NCBI GenBank assembly: GCA_963921425.1
Contig: OY992840.1
Span: 3,536,501-3,600,500, forward strand
Direction of reading: 5' to 3'
Length of the DNA stretch: 64,000 nt
Source of the DNA: Dryas octopetala
Taxonomy: Eukaryota > Streptophyta > Magnoliopsida > Rosales > Rosaceae
Shown here: positions 21,774 to 34,619 of the stretch, piece by piece
How positions within the stretch are numbered: position 1 is the stretch's first letter
How the letters are laid out: every line of letters begins with the position of its first letter
Made by a program: the position numbers and the translations under genes
The notes under the pieces: model-generated
Seen by the model: the letters and a program-made list of their open reading frames with translations, nothing else
What the model was told of the DNA's origin: nothing
Database searches by the model: none

Positions 21774-22756
21774 TGCAAATAAGTTGTTTATAGTTATTAA
21801 TAGAATTTGATTATGCTTTTGCAGACATGAGACAAAAATTGATCTAAGAAGATGAATTCTTACTTACTGCAGCAAATTTAGTATGAATTGGATTAATCAG
21901 TAAAGTATGAATTGGATTAATGATACTAATCCACCATTTAAATCTTGTATCTATTGAGCACCCTAAAGAATATTTGTTTGTTTTATTTTAGGGAGAAATT
22001 AAACTGTATTGTCATTTATTGTATAATGGATGGACTGTAAATAGTATCTTTGGTTGGTTAAATTTTTACGAGGCGATTTTACTATAGTTGGTGTACTTTA
22101 ATTAAATGTTATCACAGCTAGATAGATCATTCATCTATGTTTTGTAATGTTAGCTCAATTGATAGATAAACATAAACTGAACGAAACACAATTCTAAGTA
22201 AAATGCTAACCTAGGTTTGGTATGATAATCTAGAAAAAGAAAAGTTCAGCTGAATGTCATTAATGAAAGTGAAATAGAAAGAAAATGAATAACATAGTTT
22301 TACAGAGTTGCACAGTAAAAGACAATTGATACTATGCATGCATAACAAATACTTATAATTTACAGGAATCAAAAGTAAATATTGATGAAAGGATAGTGAA
22401 TGGAACATATATTAGAGATTAACTATTGTAAATTAATGCATTCGAAAATTAAGAATAATATGAGTAAATTAGTATAAGAAAACAATTTTCTTACAATTGA
22501 ATCTACCAACACACAGTGCAAGCCAGCAAATTGGTCGTTAGATCCATATGCCTTTGGCCTCCAAAGTCTGCAAATGCGGACTCTGATTTTTTTTATTGTC
22601 TTGAAAAGGTATTAGACTGCGGATTGGAACCAAGCTCATTGTGGTGTAGATCTGCAAACATAAGATAACTGTCATTCAAAAAAAAGGATGAAATGTTTGT
22701 AAGTGCAGATATGCATGAATAAAATGACATTATTTTATAATATATGTATAGTATTT
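21774..22756. other. AT-rich spacer left of the Helitron gene
   Basis: No gene recognised. It could include the Helitron 3' end (minus strand), but I could not find a hairpin plus CTRR terminus. Confidence 0.5.
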
Positions 22757-25636
22757 TTAACCTGTTAAGAAAGGTTGGCGAACATCTTTGTACACTATGT
22801 TTTTAGCAAATTTATTTGGTGCTTCTCCATTATTTTCTATCATGATTTTCAGTCCTTGCCTAGATGTAACTCTAGATAATGCAACATAGAGTTGCCCATG
22901 AGTGAACACAGATTGTGGAAGATACAAACCAACTGTTTTCAGAGATTGTCCTTAACTTTTATTTATTGTCATTGCATAACATGACCTGATTGGAAACTGA
23001 CGTCTTTTAAAAATGAAAGACCATTTTTTTTCGGTGGCAAAAAGAATAATTCTAGGTATGAATACCTTGTAGCCAATGTTATTATTAGTGACAATTTTTG
23101 CTTCAATGGCTTTGTCAATCACTTGAGTAATGACTGATCTTATTCCATTACAAAGCCCTAAGAATTGATTTAAATTTCTTAATAACATGATAGGCATGCC
23201 TATTTTTAAAGTCAAAATGTGTGGAGGCAGACCACTAAATTCAAGTTGGTTAAGAAATTCTACAGGATACATTAGACTAAGATTTTCAAAATTGCTAGAT
23301 GATGAGCACAAAGAATCTGAACTCATATAAGTCCGATGAGTTCCAGGTACTAAATTTATAACAAAATTGTTTATCTCTGTAACTGTTGAATTTCTAGGAG
23401 TAATGATGGCTCGCTTTTTTAGATAAGCAATGTTTTCAAAATTGTTGTCAAAATTTGGGTATGCAGCCAAGAAAATTGAATGGATAAGATTTTTGGATGG
23501 TTGAATGAGCAAATCTTCAGGAATTTCTATCCAAGATGCTTCTTCATCATTTAAATCATCTATATCATTGATTTGACCATCTCCAATTTTAAGAATCCAG
23601 TTGGCAAAATCTGCTATTCTTTGCTTTTCATTAATGTTCAAACCTTTTTTTGACAATCTCATATTTTGCTTCAAAAAAAATATTTTAAAGTAAGGCCATA
23701 AATAAGAGTTATTAAAGCAGGCATCCACTATTTCCTCTCTTGTTCCCCCTGGAATTACTAGCAAGATTTGTCTAAAATCACCTCCTAGCAAAACAGGTTT
23801 TCCACCAAATGGTTTGGCATTAGATGAATCATGTATTTCTGATAAGATATCACACAATGATTTGTCTAATGCCTCAAAACAATATTTATGATTCATAGGT
23901 GCTTCATCCCAAATAATTAAATGAGCTTTTTGAATTAATTTGGCAAGATGTGTTCCCTTTTTTATCTGGCATATAGAAGAATTTGTAACATTTAATTGAA
24001 TCTTAAATCCAGAATGGACTGTTCTACCTCCTGGTAGTAACAAAGATGTTATTCATGATGATGCAACAGCCAAAACATCTTTGCCCTCAGATCTAATCTT
24101 TCTTATGATTGTGTGCCACAAAAAAGTTTTGCCAGTTCCTCCATGTCCATAAACAAAAAATAAGCTTGGTTTTTTTAAATTCACAGCAGCTATGACAGAA
24201 TCATAGATATTTCTTTGTTCTGTGTTTAGCTGTGAGATTAAGCTCAAGCATTCATTTTGTAATTCATGTATATTGTAATTTAGCTCTTCTGTAAAAAGTT
24301 TATTTTTTATTTCTAACATTTTATTTTCATCAGGCAGTGGAAGGTTATGATTTTTTAAAGAGCTAGATGATGCATTAAAAAGCTGTTCTAATTCATACAA
24401 AAGAGAATTTTTGAGCTCACACTCTGGCACAATTAGATTTGGCATGTCAAAACTTTTTCTAAGTTTGTACAGAATATCTTCAGACATATTTTGCCAATGA
24501 GCATCCAAAAGCAGTTTAGGATTGACGACATCACAAAACAAAATGATTGTAACAAATAGCTGTCTTAATTCAGAGCATGTTGCTGTACTAATAACATCTC
24601 CTAAGGCTTCAAGCCATTCTTTGTCATCACCTAATAAACCTAGAGATTGGCATCCAGACTGATATGACAAATGTTCAATGCCGTTAACAGTTTTGATATC
24701 ATTGAAGTTTAAAGCACCTTTTTGCAAATTCAAAAGCATCCTTAGATAATACAATTCACTAGATACAGGATGAACATAAGCAATTCTACCTAAAGATGTT
24801 CCTCTTTGTCTAGGTTTCCAAATTTTATTGCGAGAATCCCACACAAATTTTGAAGGGAATTCTGCATAAGATACATCTCGTGCATGAGGATAATTTTTAT
24901 TTGCTTCAAACCAACTTGTAAGCATTGTAATTTGAACACCTACTCGATTAACTACCGACTCAAGTGATTGATCAGCGCTAAAAACAACATTTTGCTCTAA
25001 AGGCAAATGTATTGGCAATCGCTCTGCAGCAGGTTCCCTAAGATTAATAGGGTATTGAAACAATCTCCAAACAGCTTCATACGGAGATATGTATCTACAA
25101 TTTAGATAGGCTAGGATTTCATCTTCTGGTTTATTTTCAAGAACAACTCTAGGTCTATCTGAACCTTTGCTTATATACTTAAAAAGATATTTTATGAGCA
25201 TTGATTGACAACATGATTCAACATTGATATGAGCATTGTACCTTAATAATAATTCTGAGTTATAAGGCACTACAAATCTGTTGTCAATTTTAATTCCATT
25301 TTTTAAGACAAATTTGTCTGGATTTTCACGACGCCTATACACAGGAAAGCCATATGTCTCAAAAACCGTTTCACTCTTGTACTGCTTTGGGAAAAACTTG
25401 GAACATTTACCTCCTCGCATGCAAGGAGATTCAAAATTCAATTCTCCACAGGGACCATGAATCATAAATTGATTCCCAATATTGTAAAGAGTTGGATGCA
25501 CAGTCCTATCTGGTATTTCGGCAGAAATTATGCTATTTAAATCTACTGACGAAGTGCACTTATATTGCTGTTCCAACCAAACTAACAAATGACAGTGAGG
25601 CAATCCTCTTTTTTGAAACTCAATTGCACAGATTTC
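22757..25636 (-). pseudogene. Helitron replicase, HUH nuclease end and PIF1-like helicase
   Basis: Continues the replicase after an intron. Near 25620 the HUH metal-binding motif reads EFQKRGLPHCHLLVWL. Downstream, MLIKYLFKYISKG carries the tyrosine/lysine pattern of the Rep active site. The helicase follows: Walker A GHGGTGKTFLW (about 24150), Walker B LIIWDEAPM, LLGGDFRQI, MPIMLLRNLNQ and the terminal YVALSRVTS motif, ending FLTG-stop at 22757. Two in-frame stop codons interrupt an otherwise open frame: TGA at 24051-24053, where a glycine codon is expected, and TAA near 22953, just after AMTINKS. All other helicase motifs are intact, so inactivation is recent or mild in this half. Confidence 0.85.
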
Positions 25637-25759
25637 TATTTGCAATAAGTTAAAAAAATATAAATGTAATTAGTTTGATTATCATCAAAAAAGAAATAAG
25701 TAATTAAAAGAAGCTTCTTAGGTTTGTAAAATGTACCTGCTACAGTTTCTCCAAAAGGT

Positions 25760-27580
25760 TTACCTGATTTGATATAATTAATCATATCACTTAATTTCAT
25801 TTTGAACACCCTTGAAATAATATCAGGTTTATCTTCTGGTTTGGTAGTTATTTATCATGTTTCTAGGATTTTCAGTATATGAGCTTGACAATATTATTTT
25901 TTGACCTATATCATTCGCATTTTTATCACCTTTTGAAACAACATCATAAATGCCTTTAAATATCTCACTTCTCAAAACTTTTTGGTTTTTTCGAATATAA
26001 TCTAATCTGTCTTCCTCAAGTGTTGCATAAGCATCTACCAAACATTGTTGAAATAATCTTCCACCCTTTAACAATGTACTGAACTCAAGTTCTCTTTCTT
26101 GAATTTGATAAGTGATAAAAGTTCTCATAGGCACTCTGCCTCTTTTCATTTGATGATTTTCAAAGTATTATTCCATTTGATATCAGGCCTATAACCATCT
26201 TCACCGTAAGGAAAGAGAATATGATATTGTAAAGACATGAATTTTGGGTGTAATTTTGTTATCCTTTTCAATTCTCCATCTTGCAATTCTATCACTATAT
26301 CTCTATTTGAATCAAAAAGTCCTATATCTCCCACAATCAGACCACCAATTTCATCACATATTGGATGTTCATATTGTTTAATGTCATTTAGCTGCCTAGC
26401 GAACAATTTGATTCTGACATTAGAAAGAGAATTTTCTTCAAATTTGTCTCTCATCGTGCGGAAAAATTTAACCAATTCATTTGATTTATCAAACATGCTG
26501 ATGAGACTTTTAACAATATTGTCATCCAACTTTTGATTAGTTTGAAGACGGTTAACAGCACTAAGGCGATTAATCACTTCATTATTTGTATCATAAACAT
26601 AAAGTTGGGCAAATTTTGGTCATTCTCCTTCAGGTGGTACCAATGAACCCATTAAATGATGAACTTGACCACTAATTTTAAAGATGTAAGGGCCCGGTCT
26701 ATTGTTAACGGAAGTATCAACTTTGGCCCCCATTGAAATGAATGCAAACATAGAGTTATATGCTCTAATGTTCTCCCTAAATGCCAAACTTGACTGACCT
26801 TTAGCAGGATTAAGTAAAGTGTCTAAAAAAGGGGGTGTTGGCTTGACAATTGGAAGTTTGATCTTTTCTTCTTGACAACAAAGAGTGAATAGAGGCTCAT
26901 TTTTTTTAGATCTTCTTAGAATAGATTCCTTTAACCAAAATAGTGCATTACAATAAATACACTTATAATTCTTATCTCCAAAATCAACATATTCGTGAAC
27001 AGTCCCTAAAAAAAAAATATATACACACAGAAAACAGGGAAAAATGAGAATTATAAAGTATGACTAATACACCAACAATCTTGAAATTGGAAAGAAAATT
27101 GGAACAAAAAAGAAGACATACTTTGTCTCTTCTTATGATAATGTGCTTGACCCCTATTCATTTGATTTGAAGTATCTTCAATAGGTGAGGAAGTCGAAGT
27201 TCCAATAGCCAAATCAAAGTGACTTTGATCAGAGGCCAAAACATGGGAATGAGAAATGATTGAGGAATTGGAAACTCCAGTACCAGAATCAGAATGACTT
27301 TCATCAGAGATGAAAGCATCAGAATCAGAATCCACTTGATCTAAAAGCATTTGATATGTGCTTGTTTCAAGTGCATTTACATAGCTAAACAATCCACTAT
27401 CAGCAGTTTTTTGTCTTTTATTCTGAGTTATTGGTTTTTTTTTTTTATAGGCACTGCTAGAAATAATATCACATATTTGTTTGCTAGCTATTTCAATGCT
27501 ACTTGATATATTTGAACTATGGCTTTGTTCTATTATTAAAGTTCTATCATAGAGCCTAGGCTTTTTACGCATTGCATTCA
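25760..27580 (-). pseudogene. Helitron replicase, N-terminal and Helitron-like-N part
   Basis: Exon 1 (about 27580-27107) starts MRKKPRLYDRTLI and is Ser/Asp-rich. The next exon (about 27005 downward) contains YKCIYCNALFWLKES and later FTLCC, a Cys motif common at this position in plant Helitron proteins. It then runs through PGPYIFKISGQVHHLMGSL, FAQLYVYDTNNEV and SLQYHILFPYGEDGYRPDI. The Helitron-like-N domain continues with MRTFITYQIQERE and LSSSYTENPRNM. Defects: an in-frame TGA near 26622 (after PPEGE), a frameshift near 26150-26165, and loss of about 35 residues near 25835. The lost part includes the usual NPDLFITFTCNP region, and the reading resumes in another frame at PEDKPDIISRVFKMKLSD. 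An intron follows (about 25732 to 25637). Confidence 0.75.
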
Positions 27581-27689
27581 AAGCAAAATATTGGAAGCAG
27601 TAGATTGATGGCTGGAAACAAAAATATGTATAAATATATAACAGTATCTTTAAATTATACATTACTTGGAAAAATAACAAATGCACATT

Positions 27690-29747
27690 GTAATGATACT
27701 GTAAATAAAATGTTTTGAAAATAGATTAAATAGATACTTACCTTTTGCTTAATGCGCAGAACTGTCAGAAAAGCAGGAAACGAATTCCTACAAAGCAGAA
27801 ATTTGACAACTTTAATAGTGAATTTTTTTTTAAAAAAATGACAATTTCTTATTTTAAAATTATTTGATATTGAGTTTGATTATTCGTATTTTTTTTATGC
27901 CATAAATTAAATTGACATTTGCAAAGAACAGGTTGTATAAATGTTTAGATGAGCAAGTAAAAAAAACTTTTTATTACAATGGACAGACAAATATGAAGAG
28001 TTTGGACTTTGGAAACACTGGATCAGACAAAGGTTTGGCATGAAGTAAAGACCTCATGATGACATTGAGATTAATGAAAAATTTTGGGAGGACTTTCACA
28101 TGGATATATGGAAAAAGTGCAATAGAGTGATGAAACTTGATGGAATACATTTGCCTATTGAGTTTTAAATTTGAGTGACTGACATCATGCTAATTTATAT
28201 TTGTTCATATCAGCAATGATGATGAAAATCAGCGAGTTCATTTTTTTGTTTTTTCAAGCTCACTAGATACTGGAATTGAAAATGAAGAATTGAAAGATAT
28301 TTAATAAAAACTCACCTATTGCTTGATAGAATTAGAAACACTAAGAAAACAATCTCAGCACAGCCTTTGCAACACGAAGATAACAACACCTACAGAACAA
28401 ATTTTCCTTTTAGTAAAAGTTGTAAAATTCATATTTTAAAAACACTTTTACAATATTAGTACAGAGAATTAAGAAGCATCACATTGATCTTTTACATTTT
28501 GATGAAATTAAAAATTCACTAAACAATTGAAACATATTTGATGGAAACTGACCTCTTGCCTAACAAAATTAAATAGATTGATAAAACAATTTCAATAGAT
28601 GCTTTCTAACAGCAAGATATTTGTTTGCCTACTTTGAAGACCAACCATAGATATAACCAACCATTCAAGGAATCAAACTAATTGAAATTTGTAGTTATAT
28701 CTATAATATAAAGAATATTCACCATCAAACAATGTTATTCTTGGTTATGTGATCAGCTATTTAAGAAACATGATATGTTTATGTGTTTATTAACTTTATT
28801 CTTTAGGAAGAAGCTTGGTAAAAGCAGAAATAATATATAATGGATTTATAAAATTTTGGGTTCCTGCTTGAGATATATAGTTATCTGATTAATTGATTTG
28901 TCTACTTTCAAGAGCAGCCTTAGATATAACCAAGCTTTCAAGGGATTGAACTAATTGAAATTTGCAATGTCAAATTAAATACTTTGCTCTATATATCAGT
29001 ATATAGTAAAAGTTTTAAAACTGATATTTTGGAAAGAATTTTACAGTAATCACAACATTATTTATAGTTGCACAAAATAAAGGGCCTTTTGCACATTTTA
29101 TAGACTTTCCAGACCCGCAACAACGTGCGGGCATTTATTCCTCATTTTATAGTACCATGGAGAAGAAAATGATCTACTATAATTTCATTATACAATACCA
29201 GTGAGCACCTCCTAAATGTCAGCAAAAACATACTTCATCTTCCTTGGTAAACCTCACATGAGTTTACCAAAATTAAATGAAGCATGCCAAGAACTCAGTT
29301 CATACAACCATATATATGCATAAGCTAATAGAAGATCAGTCAATACACAATTATAGGTTAATTTCTTAGAGTGAAATAACACACCAACCAATACTAAGGG
29401 TCATTCATTGAATTGTTTCAGAGACGAATGTGCATGTACATCTTTAAAATGTATTGAATAGAAACCAACCTCTTGCTTAACAGAATTCCTTAAACTTGAG
29501 TTCAATGGTCACCGTTGCAAAAGCAGGACAACAGTATCTATGAAACATAATAGTACCTAATAAATTTAAAAATTCAAACCATAACAGTATAAAAAGAAAC
29601 TATCAAATTGTATTCTCCACATTAGAAAATAAAGAGAACCTATGTCGCAATTGACAAAAGCCTGACTCACAAAGAACGAAAAAATTGAATACTAATCTGA
29701 AAAACAAAGTCAATAAAATGTATACAGTTATTAAAGATTAAATATAA
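27690..29747. other. Non-coding leader-like region upstream of the Helitron gene
   Basis: No coding frame of note. Four minus-strand exon-like units end in similar donors: near 27742 (GCAAAAG|GTAAGT), 28314 (GCAATAG|GTGAGT), 28553 (GCAAGAG|GTCAGT) and 29469 (GCAAGAG|GTTGGT). Each is preceded by about 60 bp of related sequence. The region is otherwise AT-rich. Confidence 0.5.
29111..29131. repeat. GC-rich palindrome resembling a Helitron terminal hairpin
   Basis: ACCCGCAACAACGTGCGGGC forms a short stem in AT-rich surroundings, as in Helitron 3' ends. On the plus strand the bases about 10 nt downstream read CTCA instead of CTRR. On the minus strand CTGG follows directly. No canonical terminus can be assigned. 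Confidence 0.4.
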
Positions 29748-30452
29748 GGGTTAATTACATATATATACCTCAACTATACATCACTTATCAGTTGGGTACC
29801 TCTGGTTTAAAAACTTTCATTAGGGTACATCAACTTATGTTTTTTGTCAATTGAATACCTCCGTTAGTCTGACCGTCAAGAGGTCTGTTAACTGTTGACG
29901 TGGCATAAATGAACCCAATACCTGGCATTGACGTGTCGGCCCCAGGTTGCTTCCCGCCCAACCTCGCCACATCAGTCCTGACCCAAAGTGTTTCCCTCCA
30001 AAACACACTGCCACGTGGTCCACCTGTCATTTAAATTAATAATAAAAAGAAAAGTGGTATGACACACTACACATCAGATTAGAATAACAATAAACTATAG
30101 TGAATCTTGAAACCTTGCGCCATTGAAGAGCCATCCATGCTTATAATTAAGGCAGCACAAACAGAGAATTAATTATCTGCGGGCATTAGAAGGATTTATG
30201 CTTAGTAAATCTCTGGGTTGCTCATCTTTAGACTTTAGGGATACAAACAGAGCCCAGAAAACGAAGAGACAGACCCAAAAAACTCGAAAGTGTAAAACCA
30301 TTTTTTATGTTCAAAAAACACAGACCCAGACGAAGAAGCAGAGATCCACCCACGAAACTGAATCACTAAAGCTGTAGATTGCGAAAGCCCTAATCACTGA
30401 ATCTTTAGATTTGTTCTGTTCCGTCGACGCTTGCACTTTGCTGAGGACAACA
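29748..30452. repeat. Left terminal inverted repeat of the MULE
   Basis: Inverse of 35072-35713 almost base for base, from GGGTTAATTACATATATATA inward to GCTGAGGACAACA. It carries an insertion of about 85 bp relative to the right arm. Confidence 0.9.
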
Positions 30453-30465
30453 TCTAGAGGCCAAA

Positions 30466-33400
30466 ATGGGTTGGAAATTTCGCCCAGATAATGTCTACGA
30501 CATTCCGACATATGGTAAGAAATATTTTCAACCTTTTTTGGTTTTATATTCATCATTTTTAGGGTTTAGAAGGTTAAGGGTGCAAAGGGTTCATTTTATA
30601 CTAGTTTGTTTTGTATTTAAAAAGTCGTACTTTGTTTGGTAGTGGGAGACTTTATGGGGTTTACTGGTTTAGGGTATTGAAAGTTTGTTGAGGGAATATT
30701 CAATTGATAGTGCGATACTTTATTGACAGTGGGTTTCGAAATTTTATTAAGGGAATATTCAACTGATAGTGCAGATTTTAGTGGTCCTAGATGCCTCTGA
30801 CTTGGGTTGAGGGAATATTCACACTTTTTATAGGTTCATATGTATATGGTCAAATTAGGCTAGGGTTTTCACTTTCGACAAACACAGTCCCTCTGACTTG
30901 GGTCTTGTTTTTGTACAGTTATTCCTGAAAAATTCTCAATCAGATTGCATCATGGTGGAGAACTGGGAGATACAGATTATGTAGGGGGAAATGTCAAATG
31001 GGTTGATCATTGTGACGCTGATATGATTTCTTTGGCAGAAATAGATAAGATGGCAGAGAAATTGGGATATGGGGAGACATTTGTTTTTTACTATTACAAG
31101 GTGCCAGGAGTTGATTTTGAGGATGGCATTACTTGGCTTGAATGGGAGAGTGATGTGGTGGCAATGTGTAATTATATGAGAGATGACACATATTTTGGAT
31201 ATGTTTTTTGAGCACTTGTCCCTTGAGGATGCATATTTCAGGCACAAGGAGTATGTTGATATGAGTAAGAGGTTGCCTAGTACTGTAGTGCTTGAAGAGT
31301 TGGATGATGATGTACCAGGCAACATGGAGTCAGAACAACCTAGGAACAGCCCTGAAGCCCAATATGAGGAGATACTACAGACCCAACATGAAGCCCAGAC
31401 TGGAATGGAAGAATTAGGACTTCCTGATGACTTTGTGGACTATGACTATGGACCATATGAAGATCATAATGTGTTCAAGAGGTTTGTTGATGAGAATATT
31501 GATATTATGGAGAACAATGGGGCCCAAACTGGAATGGAAGGGAATGAGGCCCAAACTGGAGTGGAAGGGAATGAGGCCCAACATGAGGAGCCACAAGAGC
31601 CACAGCCAGATGCCCAACCTGAGGAGCATCATGAGGCTCAATCTGAGGAGAGAAATGCGGCCCAAGGTGAGGAAGTGAGAAGGCCCAATAAGAGAGGGAG
31701 TTTCAACTACATGCCTGCAACACAAAGGATGAGGGAAAGTTTAGATTTAGAGGAGGTAGAGGACTTTGAGGAAGGATACCACACAGAGGAGCTATATAGT
31801 GACCATGACAGTGATGATGAATCCTCAGAGAATATTAGGTGGCCAGAATTCAATCCTAAAACAGACTTGGAAAACCCAAAGTTTTGCATTGGGATGAAAT
31901 TCATGGATGCAGACATCTTTAGACAAGCTCTGACGATGTATTCAATCAAGAATGGCTATGGGAGTATTAAATTTTCCAGGAATGAGTTGTGGAAGTTGAA
32001 TGCAGAATGTGCTAGTGATTGCACATGGAAAATTAGAGCAGGGAAGATGTTTAGGGAAGACACTCTACAAGTGAAAAAGCTGAACAGACAACACACATGT
32101 TTAATGAACCATGCCAACCGCAATGTATATAGTGGATGGATAGCTAATATGTATATCGACAGGATCAAGATTAACCCAGCTTGGCCTACAGAGTCATTCA
32201 GGCAGATAGTCCAACAAGAATGGAATATTAATGTCAGTTGGCAGCAAGCATACAGAGGTTTGAAAAAGGCCAAGAAATTGATCGAAGGCACATATGCAGA
32301 GCAGTATTCGAGGTTGTGGGACTACTGTGGTGAGCTCAGGAAGACTAACCCTGGCACTACTGCAAAGATGCAAGTGGAAGATGAGAATTTTCTCAAGGTG
32401 TATATATGTTTAGATGCTTGCAAAGAGGGTTTCAAGAAAGGGTGTAGACCATTGGTGGGACTTGATGGGTGCCATCTAAAAGGTGTCTTTGGTGGTCAAT
32501 TATTATCAGCTGTGGGAGTTGATGCAAATGAGGAGAGCTGGGTTATTGCATATGCAGTAGTGGAGATGGAGAATAAAGACTCTTGGACTTGGTTTCTGAG
32601 ATTTCTTGCAGATGATCTTGACATTGTCAATGAGGATGGTTTCACATTCATTTCTGATCAGCACAAGGGGCTGCTTCCAGCTATACAAGATGTCCTTCCA
32701 AACTGCAAACACAGGTTTTGTGTAAGGCATTTGTACACAAATTTCAATAAGGACTACAAAGGCATGGCATTGAAGAATGCCCTATGGAGTTGCGCAAGGG
32801 CGACCACACCTGCTTACTGGAAGAGGGCAATGGAGGATGTTAGGAGTTTGAATGGAAAGGCTTATAATTGGTTGTTGGAGAGGCCACCTCAACATTGGAG
32901 CAGAGCATACTTTAGCACATGGCCTAAGTGTGACATGCTCCTAAACAACCTTTGTGAAAGCTTCAATGCTGTCATTTTGAAGGCAAGGGGAAAACCCATC
33001 CTAACAATGCTTGAGATGATTAGGACCATGCTGATGAAGAGGATCCAGGTGAGGAGAGACAAAATGAGAGGACATGCTGTTGGGGCAATATGTCCAAAAG
33101 TCTTAAAAAAGGTGCAGGAGAACATGATGAATTGTGCCAGGTATGTGGTAACCTGGAATGGAGGGAAAAAATATCAAGTTGATGGTGGAGGGGCTGATAT
33201 ACACACTGTGGACTTTGATCTAAATTCTTGCACTTGTAGGAGGTTTGACTTAACAGGAATCCCATGCGTACATACATGTGGAGCTTGTAAATTCATTAGA
33301 CAGGACCCAGAGAAGTTAGTGGACCCTTTTTATTTAAAGAGCAGATACTTTGAGTCTTATAATTGTCTTATAAACCCTCTGGCTGGGATGATGCATTGGG

Positions 33401-33907
33401 AACCCACAGATGGACCTACAATTGGCCCCCCTAAGAACACTAGGCAGCCAGGGAGACCTAGGACCAAGAGGAGGAAGTGCACAGATGAGACAACTAGGCC
33501 ATTGTCAGAGCAGACTGATTTGGGGAGGAGAGAGCAAAAAACTCTGAAATGCAGCCACTGCAAGCAAATGGGCACAATGTTAGAACCTGTGTCAGAAACT
33601 TGCCTCCAAGACAGAGGCCAGCTAGGAGAAACAGCCAGAATTCCACTGTTCAGGTATTTTGGTGAATTGTATTTTGGTTTTGCATTTTTTTGTATTTTTG
33701 CTCAATTAATGTATAGATGCTTGATTTTTATATGAAAGCATTTTTTGTATTTCTGCTTAGGAGGGTACCTTTGCCACTGCAAGACGGAGTTTGAGGTCTT
33801 CCCGTACAACAGTCAATGCTCCTGCAATAGAACAGTCATCCCAAACTACAACCACCTCTGGCCCAGCACCAACTCAGTCTTCCCAGGCCTCCCCCAGCAG
33901 CAATTAG
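30466..33907 (+). pseudogene. MULE transposase (MuDR type, PB1-like N terminus), two frameshifts
   Basis: Exons 30466-30514, 30919-33653 and 33761-33907, with GT-AG borders. Order in the protein: an N-terminal PB1-like domain (IPEKFSIRLHHGGELGDTDY ... YYYKVPG); an acidic repeat-rich linker (QTGMEGNEAQTGVEGNEAQ); the plant MuDR DNA-binding domain (FCIGMKFMDADIFRQALTMY); the MULE DDE core with D in LVGLDGCHLKG, D in FISDQHKGL and E in NNLCESFN; a SWIM zinc finger (CTCRRFDLTGIPCVH); and the start of a CCHC knuckle (CSHCKQMG). Two single-base-type shifts break it: near 31208, in a T-run between the PB1-like domain and the linker, and near 33574, in a G-run inside the knuckle. The 850-codon frame between them (31183-33735) is otherwise uninterrupted. 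The catalytic residues remain, so loss of function is by frameshift only. Confidence 0.9.
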
Positions 33908-33934
33908 ATGATGGAAATTAGCATATGCATATTT

Positions 33935-34165
33935 TGGACATTTGGTTTTGATTTTAGAACATATTTTGCTTTGGACAATCATTATATGATGCATGCATTT
34001 TGAACAGACACATGCATGCATTTTGGACATATTTTGCACAGATGTATTGGACAGACACATGCAGGCATTTTGGACATATTTTGCAGGCATGTTGGACAAA
34101 TAGTTGCAGTCATGTTGGATAGGTTTTGGATATGTGGTTTGGACATATTTTAGACAGATGTATAA
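33935..34165. repeat. Degenerate tandem minisatellite between the convergent MULE genes
   Basis: Irregular repeats of TTTTGGACATATTTTGCA and GACAGACACATGCA with variants such as GGCATGTTGGACAAAT. It lies directly after the transposase stop, probably in its 3' UTR. Confidence 0.75.
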
Positions 34166-34619
34166 TGTTGATCTCTGCCACATTTTGCTTTGTATTGCAG
34201 ACAATATATATATATGTGCTTGAACAAAATGACATCTCGAAATGACATATGGTTTTTATTTTATCATTTTATGAAGTTGCTTATGCCATTGATTATGGAT
34301 GAATATTGCTACTTTTTAGGATGTTTGTTTTTTACCAATTCTAGGACATGTTTAGAACAATAATGTAAGTGTCTTTTTTCTGCAAATATTACAACATTAA
34401 ATGGCAAGGGGAAAGCCATTTTTCATTCCAGAAATGAGAAATTTACATATGTTGAAGTACAATAATAATTGGCACAAAATAAACCTTTCCAAGACAAATG
34501 GTGAGGGTGCAAAATATAACAGCAAAAACAAACCCCACTAAAAAGTTAAATAACCATAGATAAGCCATGTGCCACCCATTAACCAAAATGAGTCATCTTC
34601 AACCTTCATCCAGCAACCC

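Larger units (their letters stand above)
22757..29540 (-). mobile_element. Autonomous-type Helitron, decayed
   Basis: The minus strand encodes a RepHel protein (Rep nuclease joined to a PIF1-type helicase), the rolling-circle replicase of Helitrons. Coding parts run from about 27580 down to the stop at 22757-22759. The region 27690-29540 holds no coding but has four similar exon-like units with splice donors, probably a 5' leader. A GC-rich palindrome lies at 29111-29131. Exact Helitron ends (5' TC, 3' CTRR) were not identified, so both borders are estimates. The gene carries in-frame stops, a frameshift and an internal deletion, so the element cannot make a full protein. Confidence 0.75.
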
